64,000 bases of DNA. Source: Tipula vernalis. Taxonomy: Eukaryota; Arthropoda; Insecta; Diptera; Tipulidae. A model generated the notes under the pieces. That model saw nothing but the letters and a program-made list of their open reading frames with translations. It had not been told where the DNA came from and searched no databases. The stretch is taken from assembly GCA_958295665.1 (NCBI GenBank), contig OY282558.1:30649045-30713044 (forward strand). Direction: 5' to 3'. The translations under genes and the position numbers were made by a program. This document shows, one piece after another, positions 12,421-24,341 of the stretch (the first letter of the stretch is position 1; every line of letters starts with the position of its first letter).

Positions 12421-15400
12421 TTGAAACAGGAAATACACATAAAGCACCACCAAAATAGCGCCATCTGCAAAAAAACTAAATTACTTCCTTCTTCCCGAGA
12501 ATAGTAGACATAACATTTCATACTTTTACAGTGACACTTTTATGGTTTCAAAAATGTAATCACCACTTTCTTCCCAAAATCGATTTTTATTTAAAGTATA
12601 CAAATGAAAATTCTTAAAGACACACAAAATTGAATGAATGAACGTAAAAAAAAAATAAAAATACAAACAAATAAAATGAAATTTAATCTTTAAAATTTTC
12701 TTGAGGTTTTATTATTTTTTTTGTTTTTGGAAAAACAGATAAAAATAAGGGTTGTATTTTTAGATTTGCGTGTAACGTATAAAAACTAAACCGAGAATTA
12801 CGTTAAATTTCATTTCACAATTAAAACTCTGGAAAATTGAAAAACAAAAAAAAAATCAAATTTGCTTGTGTCAACTGTACATTGCGTGTTTAAATTATAC
12901 CAGAAACCAAAATACAATAAATAATTTGTAAAGTTTATATAAATAATTATTATCCACAAACATACATATTAACATTTAAAGAGAAAGGAAGAGAGAAAGA
13001 GAGAGATGGTTACTAAACATAATGTAAAACATGATTTGTTAAACAAAACCTTATAAAGTTTTGTGTTTGGATGAAGGAAAGTTTTTGTACATGCAAAACT
13101 ATTATTTATCCACCTAATAACATTTGTTTCGAAAAATTGTTAGAAAATTAATTATAAAATTCGACATTTTATTTATACATACATTGTACAGTTTCTAAAT
13201 AAAATTATTACTTTATATGGTGGATAAGACAGATTAAGATAAGTCAAGAATACTATAGGTAATTAGAGATGTAATATTGTGGGTGATCAAAATATATAAA
13301 GACGCCACATTTTAAAATGCCAAATCAATTCAAAACAAATTTCAAGAGCTTTCAACACAAATCGTATACATACACATGTACACTCGTATAAACAAGACAT
13401 TTTCTACTGACATTGATATTGAAAACAAACCACTTGTAACGTTCATGTTCTAAAAACTTAAAAAACATTATATCTTAATTTTTAATTTATTTGTAATTTT
13501 AATTTTTAATCAAGTTTTTTTTTTTATTTTGTCTCTTTACAATTTCTTCACAAATATTTCGCGACCACCGTAAAGCAATTAAATTTTTACTTTTTTATTA
13601 AGGGTGTTTTTTGTGTTGTTTAATTTAGAAATAATCGTCGTGTACCTGTAATTAGTGGAAATTTATGTACACGATCATGAAATGTTGTAAAATGTTAATT
13701 GAAAGATAATGTATTTGCATGTAAATGTGAGTACATAATTTTGCAGACGCACCAGACACAATAACAAAAATTAGAACAATTTTATCATATCTACCAACCC
13801 TTATTTGTTTTGCAAAAAAATTGATTTTACACAAAATTTTCTACTATACCATATACATAAAGGCTACAGAAGAATCAATAACTAAAACTTACTATTACTA
13901 AATACTATAAACATTAAGAGAAAATAGTATATAGGGTGGAATTAAACTACATAAACACAAAAAGCTTAGAAAACTTTCTACTCGGTATAAAATTACGAGT
14001 ATTTTCTTATATACAAATACACACATTCAGTATACAAACAGGAAGAAAACGGAGAAGAGTATGTCTGTCTGTCTGTCTGTCAGTTTAATTGATGATTGTT
14101 AAAGTATTTTGTCGTTTATTTTTGTGTAAATATAAACATTTAAGGAGGAATCGATTTCTGACTTAAATTGTTTAAATTATCGATTTTGGTTATGTGAATA
14201 GTAACTAGAGTAAAATTTTTTAATACCCAATCGGATGAACTTTCACACGCATTTTTATTTTCTCAAGGAATAAAAACAAACCAAAAATATAAATCAGCGC
14301 ACCTGTTTCTGAAAAAACAAAGTTTAATTTTGTCCTGTAAGCGCATATAACCCCAAACAACGACGAGAAAATACACTTTATGTGGAATGAGAAGCAAACC
14401 AAACAAACAAAAAAACTACAAACATCAATTCTTAACTTCACGATGCTGTTGTTTATGTTGTTTATGCGGAATAAAAGCAGAACATTTTCTTACAATCGAT
14501 CTGCTTCTGTATAGAAATGTACTTTGTTTATAAAAGAAAAGCAAAAAAAAAAAAAAAAAAATCTGTTCAATAGAATAAAAATTGCACGGCGAGAATTCAT
14601 TTGTTTTTAATTATATACATACACCAAACATTAATTAATTCCATGAATTTATGTTTAATTTTAATTTTCTTAAAACAAAAAAAAAAAAAATCTTTTTATT
14701 TTTATTTTTTATATTTAATCGAGTTCAGGGGACATTTTTTTTTTTTCGTACTGTCGTAAATGTTTTTTTGTGTACATATTTCGTTTGTTCAATAATAGAC
14801 GGCAAAATTAAAATTATACAAAAATTTTTGTGGGAGATGCGATTTCAATGATTCATTTGGGAATTTTATATATTTTAACACAGAGCAGCGCAAGCAAGCA
14901 CAAAAAAAAAATTCGTAGGAGAATTGAAATTCACATACAACGATTTGGTGTGATAAATTTTAATGCATTTCCTAAATCAGACGATTTTTTGTTGCTCTGC
15001 TTGCCATACATACATACATATATTGATATATAGTATACATTTATTTATCCATTTATTGAAGCCAAATAAGGTTCAAAAAGTATTTTTTTGATATTCCATA
15101 AAAGGGTGATAAGTAAATTACTCGTTACAGGCCATATCTGTTTATTAGATATGTATGTAGAGAAGTCTCAAACACCCATTCTGGAATTTTTGAAAATCAT
15201 AATTTTAAGCTTCTCTATTGACAAATTTCCTATAATTTTGGGTCAAAGCAAATTTTATGTTAGCACATTGAGATGATTTTTTATTTGGACACAATTTAAA
15301 ATTTAAGTAAAAATTAAACATGTGCTCGAAATAGAAAGGCCTTAGGTAAACTATTAAAATTTTAAATTGTGGTCATGTGGTAACATCTTTACATCAAAAT

Positions 15401-16724
15401 TTTGGTTTTTAAGCGTGTCACCAAACCTTTGAAACTGAGAAAAAATTAGTTTTTTCAGTTTTTTTCACTGTATCCTACCTTGTAATTTAGAATATAAAAA
15501 CTTCTATACTCATACCATACATATTAGTTAAGCATGTAATACTTGACATTATTCATGGGGAAGGGCATCTTGTTATTAATAATAAATTTGTCAAATCCCA
15601 GTAACTATATACAAGCTTAAATCTTAAATCATAACCTATCACACCTTTCGTAAATAGAGAATGTTTAGTGATTATCACAGTGATTTCTGGCGTTTGCTTT
15701 AACTTGGCTTTTGCTACCATTGTAAAAGTAAAATTGATCGTTTTTGGAGGTCTCACCAAGAATGTAAACGAACAGAAGCTGCAGGTTTAGACCGTTGGAA
15801 CTGTCTGAAATGAAAAACGAGACTGACTTTGTGGAAAATCACAATTAGGTTTCTCTCCTATCAGATTCAAAATACCATAAATACTGTAACTCCTAGAACT
15901 ATTAGGTAACAACTCGTTCATCCAAAACTCCCACGTAAATTTGATTTCAGAATTTAATTTTTTCAAAATTTTTTGTAATAATAATATCTAGCTGTGATGA
16001 GCCACGATCATAGAAATAAGTTGGCTCCGTATTCACAACATCCAATGAAATTAGTTGACGTAGGTATCGGAAATTTGCACACATTTTAGAGTCAAATTAC
16101 AGTTAAAGTCCTCGCAAATGACTACTTCGTCGTAAATGGTTGAAAAGTTAAGTATCTACGAGTAATTTCAAATAATAGTGCCTGTAAGGCATCAGATAAA
16201 GAGTTGCTATGAAAAATGTTGAAGGTAAAACTTTTCCAGATATAAACACATACTCCTCCAGATCTTTAAATCTCACGATCATTCCAATATACTTTAAAAC
16301 CGTTAAATTGAATACTATCATTAGATTGATGTGGTTCAAATCATCTTTCAGTAACTCGTACAACATCCAATCATTCCTTACTCAATAAAAACCTTACTAC
16401 ATCCATCTTATGTAACTGACCTCGCGCATTGAAGCAACATAATTTGAATCCCTTTTTATTATTTAGTGAAGACTTTGGAACAATATTCGCATTTTTCAAT
16501 AAAAAACTAACCATAAAATAAAGTCACATATTGCATTACGGTCAAACCGCAAACTAAACCTCCAAAATAATATCGATAAATCAAAAGTCCTACCATCATG
16601 CTTAACGCTAAAATATATAAACATATCAGTTGTATACAGTTGCCTTTATCATTAATCATTATAAAAAACAGTTCCGTTAAAAAATCAAATTTGAAAAATT
16701 TAAGAAGAGAAAACACAAAATTAA
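12421..16724. other. AT-rich non-coding stretch with simple repeats
   Basis: It holds a GA-rich tract (about 12,980-13,008), a short (CTGT)n tract (about 14,062-14,082) and poly-A/poly-T runs (14,541-14,560; 14,680). The open frames of 60-95 codons have no recognised motif; the one at 16,507-16,794 (-) runs into the terminal repeat of the element starting at 16,725. No supported gene. Confidence 0.4.
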
Positions 16725-19021
16725 CAGTGGCGTAACTAGGTTCCCGCAGCACCCACAGCCGCGGGAGCCCCCTGGTTATTGGGGCCCACGACATTTATCA
16801 AGCGTTCGAATATTAGATTAAAATTAAATTAGACCACATTTTCAAATTATCAACGGGGGTCTAATGTTTAGAGAATGAACAGGGCTTCTGTCACTGTTGG
16901 GTATTTTCTTAAGATAGGCCTAATAATTTCTTCACGGTTGCTGAAGCTTATTGTCTGAGTAACTACAAGTAATGCGACTCCTTATAGAAATAAAAATGCC
17001 TCTCGGTTCTGACAGATATTTAGATTTAGAAAAAAATTCACTAAACTCGTTTAGCATCAATGCTTTCGACATCAAATGATAACGCTTTCATAAATTTCAG
17101 ACTCCAAATTTACTCAGAAAATGTTGAATATGATTTGAAAAAGGATGAATCTAATTTGCAATAGAGAGCTAGATGCTGCTAAGCAGTTAGCGAAGAATCA
17201 TATAGACAAGAAATAAATTTTTGAAACTTTTTTCATAGGAAAATATCTAACCATACGATTGAAAACAATTTTGCTTATTAGAAGCGACTTTGCTTTAGAG
17301 AAGGAATCAATGGATACTTGAACCAAACTAACGTAAATGGCACTCAATATTTTACCAAAATTCATTTTTGAATTCTCAATTTTTTCATTTCTAAATTAAA
17401 TTTAAAATGTTGCCTTATAATTCTACTTAAAATTTCATTCACAATCGTTACGTCTAATTCAGAATTGTAGCTAATTTTTTAATTTCAGATTCCCTCTAAT
17501 TTTGGTCAAACCCATTGTGTTTTAACTGTAATTCGAAATCAATTTCTATTCTATCATTTTGGTCAAAAATCAAATAATGAAGTTAGTCATTCACGCTTAA
17601 TAATCAAATTTACATTCAACATTTCCATAGAACATGTAACAACTTGGAACTTTTCGAATTAATAAATAGTTTTCGTTCAAGCCTATTTTGAATATGAATA
17701 GCATTAAAACTGTTGCTCAAGTGCATAAATGGGATAAAATTGCATTTGCTATACGTTTTTATGGTTAAGGAATTTTAACGCTTTTTTGATTCATTTAAAT
17801 TCCGATGAATTCTTTTACGTGCATTTCCATATTTTGCCCTAATCAGATGAATGCCACAACGTGGATTATTTCATTTCATTTTTGATAAAGGCTTATACGT
17901 AGAAGAACTCCTATAAGTTGGTCAATGATTCAAAAATTAAAGGCAAGGTTTTTAAAGCTTTATGTGTGTGTATCTTATTCGAGTTGTTATATAGCACAAA
18001 TTTAACGAAAGATCATGGCCCACTGTATGGCCCCTGAGCCCTAAAAATTCTCTAGATAATTCCGAATTAGTATTTAGAACATTTTCGTACATATCATTCA
18101 AAGTAGGTCTCAAATCCTAAAAATTTCATCCATGCATACATAGACCTACAGATAAACAGCTGGCCAAAAATAAATAAAAATAGTAAAAACGACGCTATGT
18201 AACGTAATTTATTAAATTTGTATGTATCCGACTGTACTCTTCCTGTTTTAATATAGTAATTTACCGTAAGAAATTAATAAAAAATCAATAAAAACCTGTT
18301 TTGTTGAGTTGATTGGATTTTGGTTTGACAAATTAGTCGTAAATGAAACATTAAATTGAAATTTTCAATTTTATCAGTTTTGTTTAATCGAGGAGCTTAA
18401 TTAACAATATAAATTTTGTAATTTTAAGCCTGTGTTACTTTGTATTAGTGAATAAAGTGATTTGTGTATTTTGTTGTTATTTGTGTATAAAGGAGTGATA
18501 TTGGAACAAATTAAACAGAGTGACAAAAAAAAAATAAAAAATTGACCAATATTTTCTCAGATTCAATGAATTTGTTAGTGAAAATAAAAAGTAATTAATT
18601 CGTTATTTAATAATATTGTTGAGGGCAAAATATAGATTGCTTCATTTTGCCATAAATATTCTAAATCTCTCGTAATTTGTTTTTTTATTGTGCGTGATCC
18701 GTGGATTAACAAATTGTGCTGCGCTGCGATGTGCAGACGCTTTTGTATGGTTGTTTGCGGTGAGTGATTATTTTCATTAATTTTAATTTTGTTCTGCACA
18801 AATGCTACAATAATTAAGCCAAAGTGCAAAATTTGTAGTGAACTTAGCTTAGCCGTCAGTAGGTGGTATAAAAAACTGCAAAAACTACTTTTTGACTGTG
18901 TTCGTCAATTAAATTTTAGAACATCGAAATGTGAAAATTTTTCTTGACCGTCCCTCTGTGCTTTATAAAAAAGTGTTGTATTGAACAGAAGTGAAATTAA
19001 TAAATTGACGAATACATTTTG

Positions 19022-19215
19022 TTAAAAGTTACAATTATGTAGCTAATTGTTTTTGGAGCTTGAACTCCCATCAGTATTTTTTGTGTTTCATCGCTATTAG
19101 TCTTTTGGGTGAAATTTAGCAATTGGAGCTTGAGCTCTTAGTTAACCTTTTTTTTGTCAACTACACTATTCACTGTTGTTGGTTGAATTCTAACAATTTG
19201 AGCTTGAGGTATCGC
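19022..19215. repeat. Short tandem repeat, period about 70-74 bp
   Basis: The phrase TTGGAGCTTGAACTC or a close variant recurs at about 19,053, 19,123 (TTGGAGCTTGAGCTC) and 19,195 (TTTGAGCTTGAGGT), each preceded by a similar AAT/TAGC-rich segment. This is three degenerate copies. No coding content. Confidence 0.55.
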
Positions 19216-19270
19216 TTGATCATCTATCTCACACTGAACTAACACAGTTATATACTTAACAAAGTTTAAC

Positions 19271-19550
19271 AAAATTACAAATCCTCCGATTGATAAAACC
19301 CTCTTCTGGATAATGTGCCTCATATTTAGACTTATATGACCTATTTAGCCAAACCTTGCCTAAATCTCTGCTGAACTGGTTAATGGGCCCTTAATATAAA
19401 ATATTCACAGTTTTAAGTGGAAAACTGCCATTAACAAGATTCCAAATCCTCCGTTTCGAAAAAAACTGGTTCTGGATAATGTGCCCATACCTTGGCTTAT
19501 ATGTCCTTTACAGCTGAATCTCACTCAAATCTCTGGGGAGCTGGTTCTTA
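19271..19550. repeat. Two-copy direct repeat, period about 166 bp
   Basis: Copy 1 (about 19,271-19,382) and copy 2 (about 19,436-19,550) share CAAATCCTCCG, CTGGATAATGTGCC, CTTATATG.CC, the block CTAAATCTCT/TCAAATCTCT and a closing CTGGTT. The copies have diverged by many substitutions. The function is unknown; it may be part of a larger satellite that also includes the 19,022-19,215 units. Confidence 0.6.
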
Positions 19551-19899
19551 TTCTTATTGGAATCGTACACGCATACGTCTTGCTTTTTTTCAGAAACTTC
19601 ACGGGATCCTATAAAATGATGAAAATATTTTTCAAAAGAGTAAAATATTCCATTGTTCCATTTACGAAAACAGAATGTTGCCAAAGATTTCACTATTACA
19701 AGGCAGCATTCATATATAGCAGTTAAAACTTCTGAATCCCTTAACATATTTGCTACTCGGTTAAGAAATTGACTATTTACTATGGATTACATTGAAAGTT
19801 GGTTTAAATGTTGGCTTTAATTAAATTTTATTTATGAGCTTTCCAAATTTTTCTGAATTTTTAATTCATAAGTATTATTCATTACAAATTACAACTTTA

Positions 19900-20320
19900 T
19901 AAGTTTCTGAAAAATTCGTCGTCTTTTGAAGCGATGCATTCGGCAAGAAAATGTTTGATACTTTTATAAGATGTGAATCGTGCGTCTTGAAGGGCTAGCT
20001 GCATCTCTGTGAAAAGAACTTTCCAGTCCTGCCCTTCTAGGTAGGTTTTAACGACTCTTGTAGCATGTGGGTTTGCGTTGTCAAATTGCAAAATCAGTTA
20101 ATTGTGTCTATTATCACATTTTTCTCGTTTATCTAGAACAGCTCGATTCAAAGTTGTTAATTTCCGTTGGTAGACTTCGTCATAAATAGTTTCAGAAGTC
20201 TTCATTAGCTTGTAATATACAACGCTTTTCATATCCCACCAAATACAGAACATAACCCTTTCACAATGAAGGTTTCGGTTTGTCTGTGATGAACCGGCTT
20301 GACCAGGCTTTACCTAGGTC
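19900..20320 (-). pseudogene. mariner transposase remnant, C-terminal half
   Basis: On the minus strand PGQAGSSQTNRNLHCERVMF is followed by CIWWDMKSVVYYKLMKTSET, TLNRAVLDKRE, then QFDNANPHATRVVKTYLEGQ and FTSYKSIKHFLAECIASKDD-EFF. This follows the mariner order: PGQP, IHGKKVMLCIWWD, GVVYYELL, the DNARPH catalytic block, and FxSYEDVKxWLDxxIASKDxxFF. The second catalytic aspartate is present in FDNANPH. The third-aspartate block (SPDLAPSDYHLF) is deleted between LEGQDWKVL and LALQDARFTSY. An in-frame stop precedes the DNA block, and the N-terminal half with the first aspartate is missing where it meets the BEL/Pao fragment. The gene is dead. Confidence 0.88.
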
Positions 20321-20321
20321 G

Positions 20322-20570
20322 ATGCAGAAAAATCTTTCTTTGTTGTTCGCCAATGGTTCTTTGTAGATGTGTCTTTAAACATTTGACAGAACTTTCCCAT
20401 AATCGCCCTTGATGTGGAGCCGCTGGTGGTATAAATCGCCATTCTATGTTATTCTTTAACAGGTAATGAGAAATTGAATTCGAATTTTGTCGTACAAAAT
20501 TGTAGACTGCTTGCAAGTGATGTTTGGCCCCAACAAAGTTCGTTCCGTTGTCTCAGATTCCGTTGTCACT
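20322..20570 (-). pseudogene. BEL/Pao retrotransposon integrase fragment
   Basis: The minus strand encodes DNGTNFVGAKHHLQ, then NNIEWRFIPPAAPHQG, LWESSVKCLKTHLQRTIGEQ. This is the integrase core of BEL/Pao elements, in which SDNGTNFVGA contains a catalytic aspartate, IxWHFIPPxxPHFGGLWE contains the catalytic glutamate (E of WES here), and VKSxKxHLxRVxGE follows. A short duplication at 20,546-20,570 repeats GACAACGGAA and breaks the frame upstream. Only about 80 codons survive; no gag, protease, RT or LTR was seen nearby. The mariner remnant begins directly downstream, at about 20,320. Confidence 0.85.
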
Positions 20571-20890
20571 CTTTAATGAATTATAGAATTCGTTCGGCTT
20601 ATTCGGCCATCCACTATAGATGGTGTATTTTTTTGTTTGTTCTCGTTGAGATTCTCCTGATTTTGGAAATTCTCGTCGCATCCCGATTTCATATTCTCTT
20701 TTCTCGGATTTCATCTTTTGATCACTTTTTAAAATTTCTCGAGATTTTTGGAGTTTAGCATGGAGATGAGATGCATAATGTTCGAGGCTTAATTGGTGAT
20801 TTAGTCTTTCGAAACAGTCAAGTTATTCAAGATTTTCGTGGTTTTCGAGATTATTCGAGTATGAGAATCTTAGACCCCTATTCGAATAAT

Positions 20891-21121
20891 ATTTCGGTAA
20901 GCCTGTTAATAAACCCAAGAACATTTCGAAAAATTCCAAAAATTAGTGAAATTAGCGAATTATTTGTCAAGTAACTTAATGTTAGCTCAATCAAACGTAG
21001 TAGACAACCTAGTACGTTTGGTTGAGCTAACATTAAGTAACTTGACAAATAATTCGCTAATTTCACGAATTTTCGAAATTTTTCGAAATGTTATTGGGTT
21101 TACTAACAGGCTTACCGAAAT
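20891..21121. repeat. 231-bp long hairpin, arms about 109 bp
   Basis: The left arm begins ATTTCGGTAAGCCTGTTA and the right arm ends TAACAGGCTTACCGAAAT. The arms pair over about 109 bp with roughly 8 mismatches around a 13-nt spacer (21,000-21,012). Because of the palindrome, opposite strands encode almost the same 60-residue peptide, so the two open frames here (20,878-21,066 - and 20,946-21,131 +) are artefacts. It may be a foldback/MITE element or a source of long double-stranded RNA. The surrounding 20.6-21.4 kb is rich in TTCGAGATT-type words. Confidence 0.8.
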
Positions 21122-22087
21122 TAGTCATTAATCAGACTCTCCCGTATTATTGAAATTGTTCGAGATCAATCGAGATTCATGTAATACAGAGATTATTCGA
21201 ATTTTTCTGGGGTAATCGAGATAATTCAGTGGTTTATTCTAGATTTCTTAAGTCTTTCGACAATTTTATTATTATTCGAGATTTTAGAATTTATTCGAAT
21301 TTTGTATGGCAATGTTCTGAGCTTAATATATGTAAATCGTGATATTTAGTAGATTTCTCAAGATTATGCCAAAATTTCGATATTTCTTCGATTTACTAGG
21401 ATATTCGAAATTATTCAAGAATGTTCAAGTTATTTACATTTCACGTGACAGTGATTATCGCGTACAGGATTTCCTTCGGTTTTAAATATTAACGAACAAT
21501 TTGACGCTTGAGGGCTTTCTAGAATATACAAGATATTTTGAAAATTTGACATTTTTGAGATTATATCGAAATTATTGATATTATTTGTTTCGTGTCATTT
21601 TTGAGCATCACATTTCTTGTGTATTTCTCTATTCAATAACGAATTTAAGCACTTACTGGTAAAAATTTCAGGTAAGTGGAAAATCGTAAAGTTTACCGAT
21701 AAATGGTATGGGGTTCTACCGGTAAAGAAACTTTCTTCCACTGAATTAGTTGAGATTTTTTTCGGGCAAATTTGCGCAATTTCTTAAATCCTCCTCTCGA
21801 AATCAAATAATTTTAGATAATAGGAAGAAATAATTTTTTAATTAAAAAACGACGGAAAAATTTTTATGTGAAATAAAAGCTTTACTTGTTCATAGGTAAA
21901 AGAAGCATTTTTAGGGGCCCAAGAAAAATGTAGCTGGGAGGGGGGATGGTCCGAAATTTATAGTTGCGCCATTGAAAATAAAACCTGAATTAGAGTTCGG
22001 CGGTGCTGTTCCAAATTTTTAAAACTATATTACTGGCGAGTGATTTTTTATGTTGTTTCTTCCACCATGTTGATAATCTTGATAACC
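21122..22087. other. Unannotated stretch rich in TTCGAG-type words
   Basis: No coding content was recognised. The right part (to 21,974) contains the C-rich subterminal segment of the candidate hAT-type end. Confidence 0.35.
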
Positions 22088-23120
22088 ATGGAATTTATTC
22101 CCCTATTCACAAAATGTCAAAATTCTATAGCTGTAACTTTACAGAAATCGTTTATAGAGCGTGAATTGGTATTCACAAACTTTAAGGACTTCGTCACTGT
22201 AACGAAAATAGTAGCCCTTGATAAATCGAAATGTCGAAAACCAAATCATAACAAATCATTTTGGCTTGAAAGTCAAATGGCGCTTACCTGATAGACATAC
22301 ATATGTAGGTGTAGGTAAGCAAACTATTTTTCACAGAATGGGATCCGACGGGGGCCTTTACCGTGAATTAAATGCGGGTTTCGTCAGAAAAAATAATACG
22401 TAAATGCGTTTTTTATGTTTCGTCAGCCATCTTTAGTAATTCGATAGCCTCAAATTTCACACTCAAATACGATAAATGGGGTGATCACTTTATACCTTCA
22501 GTTTATTGGCATATTTGAGGAATTTATTTTGACTTTAGTAGAGAACCTAGAGGATTACCGGTGGGAAGGCGTTCCTTTCCATTACGGCGTCCCATAGACC
22601 ACTGTCATATGGGGGGCTAAAAAATCTCACAAGAATCTGAACACTTTCTCAATTGTGTAGTTATTTGAGATCAGGCGTTGTTTCCTGGACTCATTCACCG
22701 TTCCACAAACCTACACCAGAATTCTGAAGAAAAAAAGTTATATTGAAAAGAATTACAGACACCATTTGCTTACGTATACTGATTCGTTAAGAACACAAAG
22801 GAATCCTAATAGAACAATTTTTTAATGCAAATCTCAGAAACTAAATTAAATCATATTGATTTCCTGCAGGTAAATAGATGCTATCAAGAGTATTACTTAC
22901 TGAAAAAATTATGTCGAAAAAGTCTTACTCTGCCGAATTATGTTCCAATACGATCAAGATATGTGGATTTACGTCAACAAATTTGTCTCTGTAAACTTAC
23001 AGAGCATAATTTACGCTTATAGAGTATAGTTACATTTTGGGAATAGAATTTTAGTACTAATCGGAAATTTTTCGGTTGTAGAGCGAATTTACATTTTGTG
23101 ATTAGGGGTATTAATTCCAT
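22088..23120. mobile_element. Non-autonomous DNA element with about 30-bp TIRs
   Basis: The left end ATGGAATTTATTCCCCTATT followed by CACAAAATGT matches the right end on the other strand, ATGGAATTAATACCCCTAAT followed by CACAAAATGT, with 3 mismatches over 30 bp. Subterminal regions carry additional related words (CAAAATGT, TTACAGA, TATAGAGCG on the left; related words inverted on the right). No transposase frame is present; the open frames at 22,040-22,403 and 22,825-23,022 lack known motifs. No clear target duplication was seen, so the superfamily is unknown. Length is about 1.03 kb. Confidence 0.65.
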
Positions 23121-23613
23121 TACATGACAAACTTTGTGTCTCTTAACAAAGGGATTTTGAATGAGAAACGCCCAAATTTTTCATTAAACTTGTATAGGTC
23201 CAGCTGATATATTGCGTACATATATGTTATGAATACTTTAATATTCTCCTTAAATAAGAAACAATTTAAAATTTCTGAGCTTTATCCAGAGCATTAAGGT
23301 ACCTATTATTTGTGCCCTTCATTTTTTAAGATTTAAGAAAATAAGGAAACCGGAGATTTGGTAAAACATTCCATGTTTGTCAGTTTTATTCAAAAATTTC
23401 TTCAAAAATCAGAGAATGGTAAGATGTATACATTTTAGAAGCATTGTAAAAAAATATTACAAGGAAATGATGAAGAAAATGATTTGAAATTACCTCAGGA
23501 CATCCAATTGGGAAAGGTATCCCGATTTTATTATTATTATATTTTATGGTTTTCTGGAAGTATGCAAAAAAATGATTGCTTTATGACCGCTAAAGCATTT
23601 AAAAATAGTTGCA

Positions 23614-23855
23614 TTTTTTTATTCGCTCCCGATAGCCGGTATCAAGAGCAGTCATATAAAAAGTGGTTCCCGATGGTGTATAAATAAGTAGGAACCAAAT
23701 ATTTTTTATATCAACTTTTCACTGAACAATTTAATTAAAAATTGTAGTTTGATGTTAAATAAATTTAGTTTACTCATAAATAGCGCGTCAAATTTAAATT
23801 TAGGTATAGACAAATGGCGGCTTTCGACAGCAGCTATCGGGAGCGAATAAAAAAA
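23614..23855. repeat. Inverted repeat with perfect 23-bp arms
   Basis: TTTTTTTATTCGCTCCCGATAGC at 23,614-23,636 is exactly complementary to GCTATCGGGAGCGAATAAAAAAA at 23,833-23,855, written here only to identify the arms (key core CGCTCCCGATAGC). The spacer is about 196 bp and non-coding. Likely a MITE of 240-260 bp; the outer limits are uncertain. Confidence 0.6.
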
Positions 23856-24341
23856 CACAGCTAAACTATATCTAATTAAAACAGATTTTTTTGGTTTATT
23901 TTTATTTTAAATGATAATGAGTTCAGTTCAGTGTAGTGCACTGGAAAAGAACCTTTAATAAGTCATTGACGCGACATTTGAAGGCTCTTTTGCCCTTGTA
24001 TTTTAAACGGGGAATACCTGGTCACACGAGTCATGTTTTGAATTTTTTTATGGATTGGTCAACGAGGCAGCGCACATCCATTGGTATTTTGGACAATATT
24101 TGCATGAAATATTTTTTGTTCTCTTTATATACAAACACTTACAAATGACCAAACTGATTACTTGTTTTATGAGAGTATGTAAGTCACTGATGATGGATTA
24201 GGTTTATTTTAAGTTTCACTCTCCTAGATCTGCAACTTTGCAAAATCCGCACTCAAGGTAATTGCTCACAAGTTTTAGTCAGGGCAAAAATTCAGCGTAT
24301 CGATGTCAAATTTTTTCAAATTTGATTTCTTACGTAAAGTG

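Larger units (their letters stand above)
16725..21974. mobile_element. Candidate hAT-type element with nested repeats
   Basis: The left end CAGTGGCGTAACTAGG is a terminal sequence common in insect hAT-like elements and is followed by a GC-rich segment ending in GGGGCCC. On the opposite strand the right end at 21,974 reads CAATGGCGCAACTATA and is also followed by a C-rich segment ending in GGGCCCC. The flanking 8-mers are AAAATTAA (16,717-16,724) and AAAATAAA (21,975-21,982), one mismatch, but both are low-complexity. If the ends belong together, the 5.25 kb element would enclose the tandem repeats, mariner, BEL and long hairpin listed below. No hAT transposase was recognised. The ends could instead be two separate solo fragments. 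Confidence 0.4.

Noticed and set aside
20878..21131. Two nearly identical 60-residue ORFs on opposite strands
   Set aside because: They are a by-product of the 231-bp palindrome.
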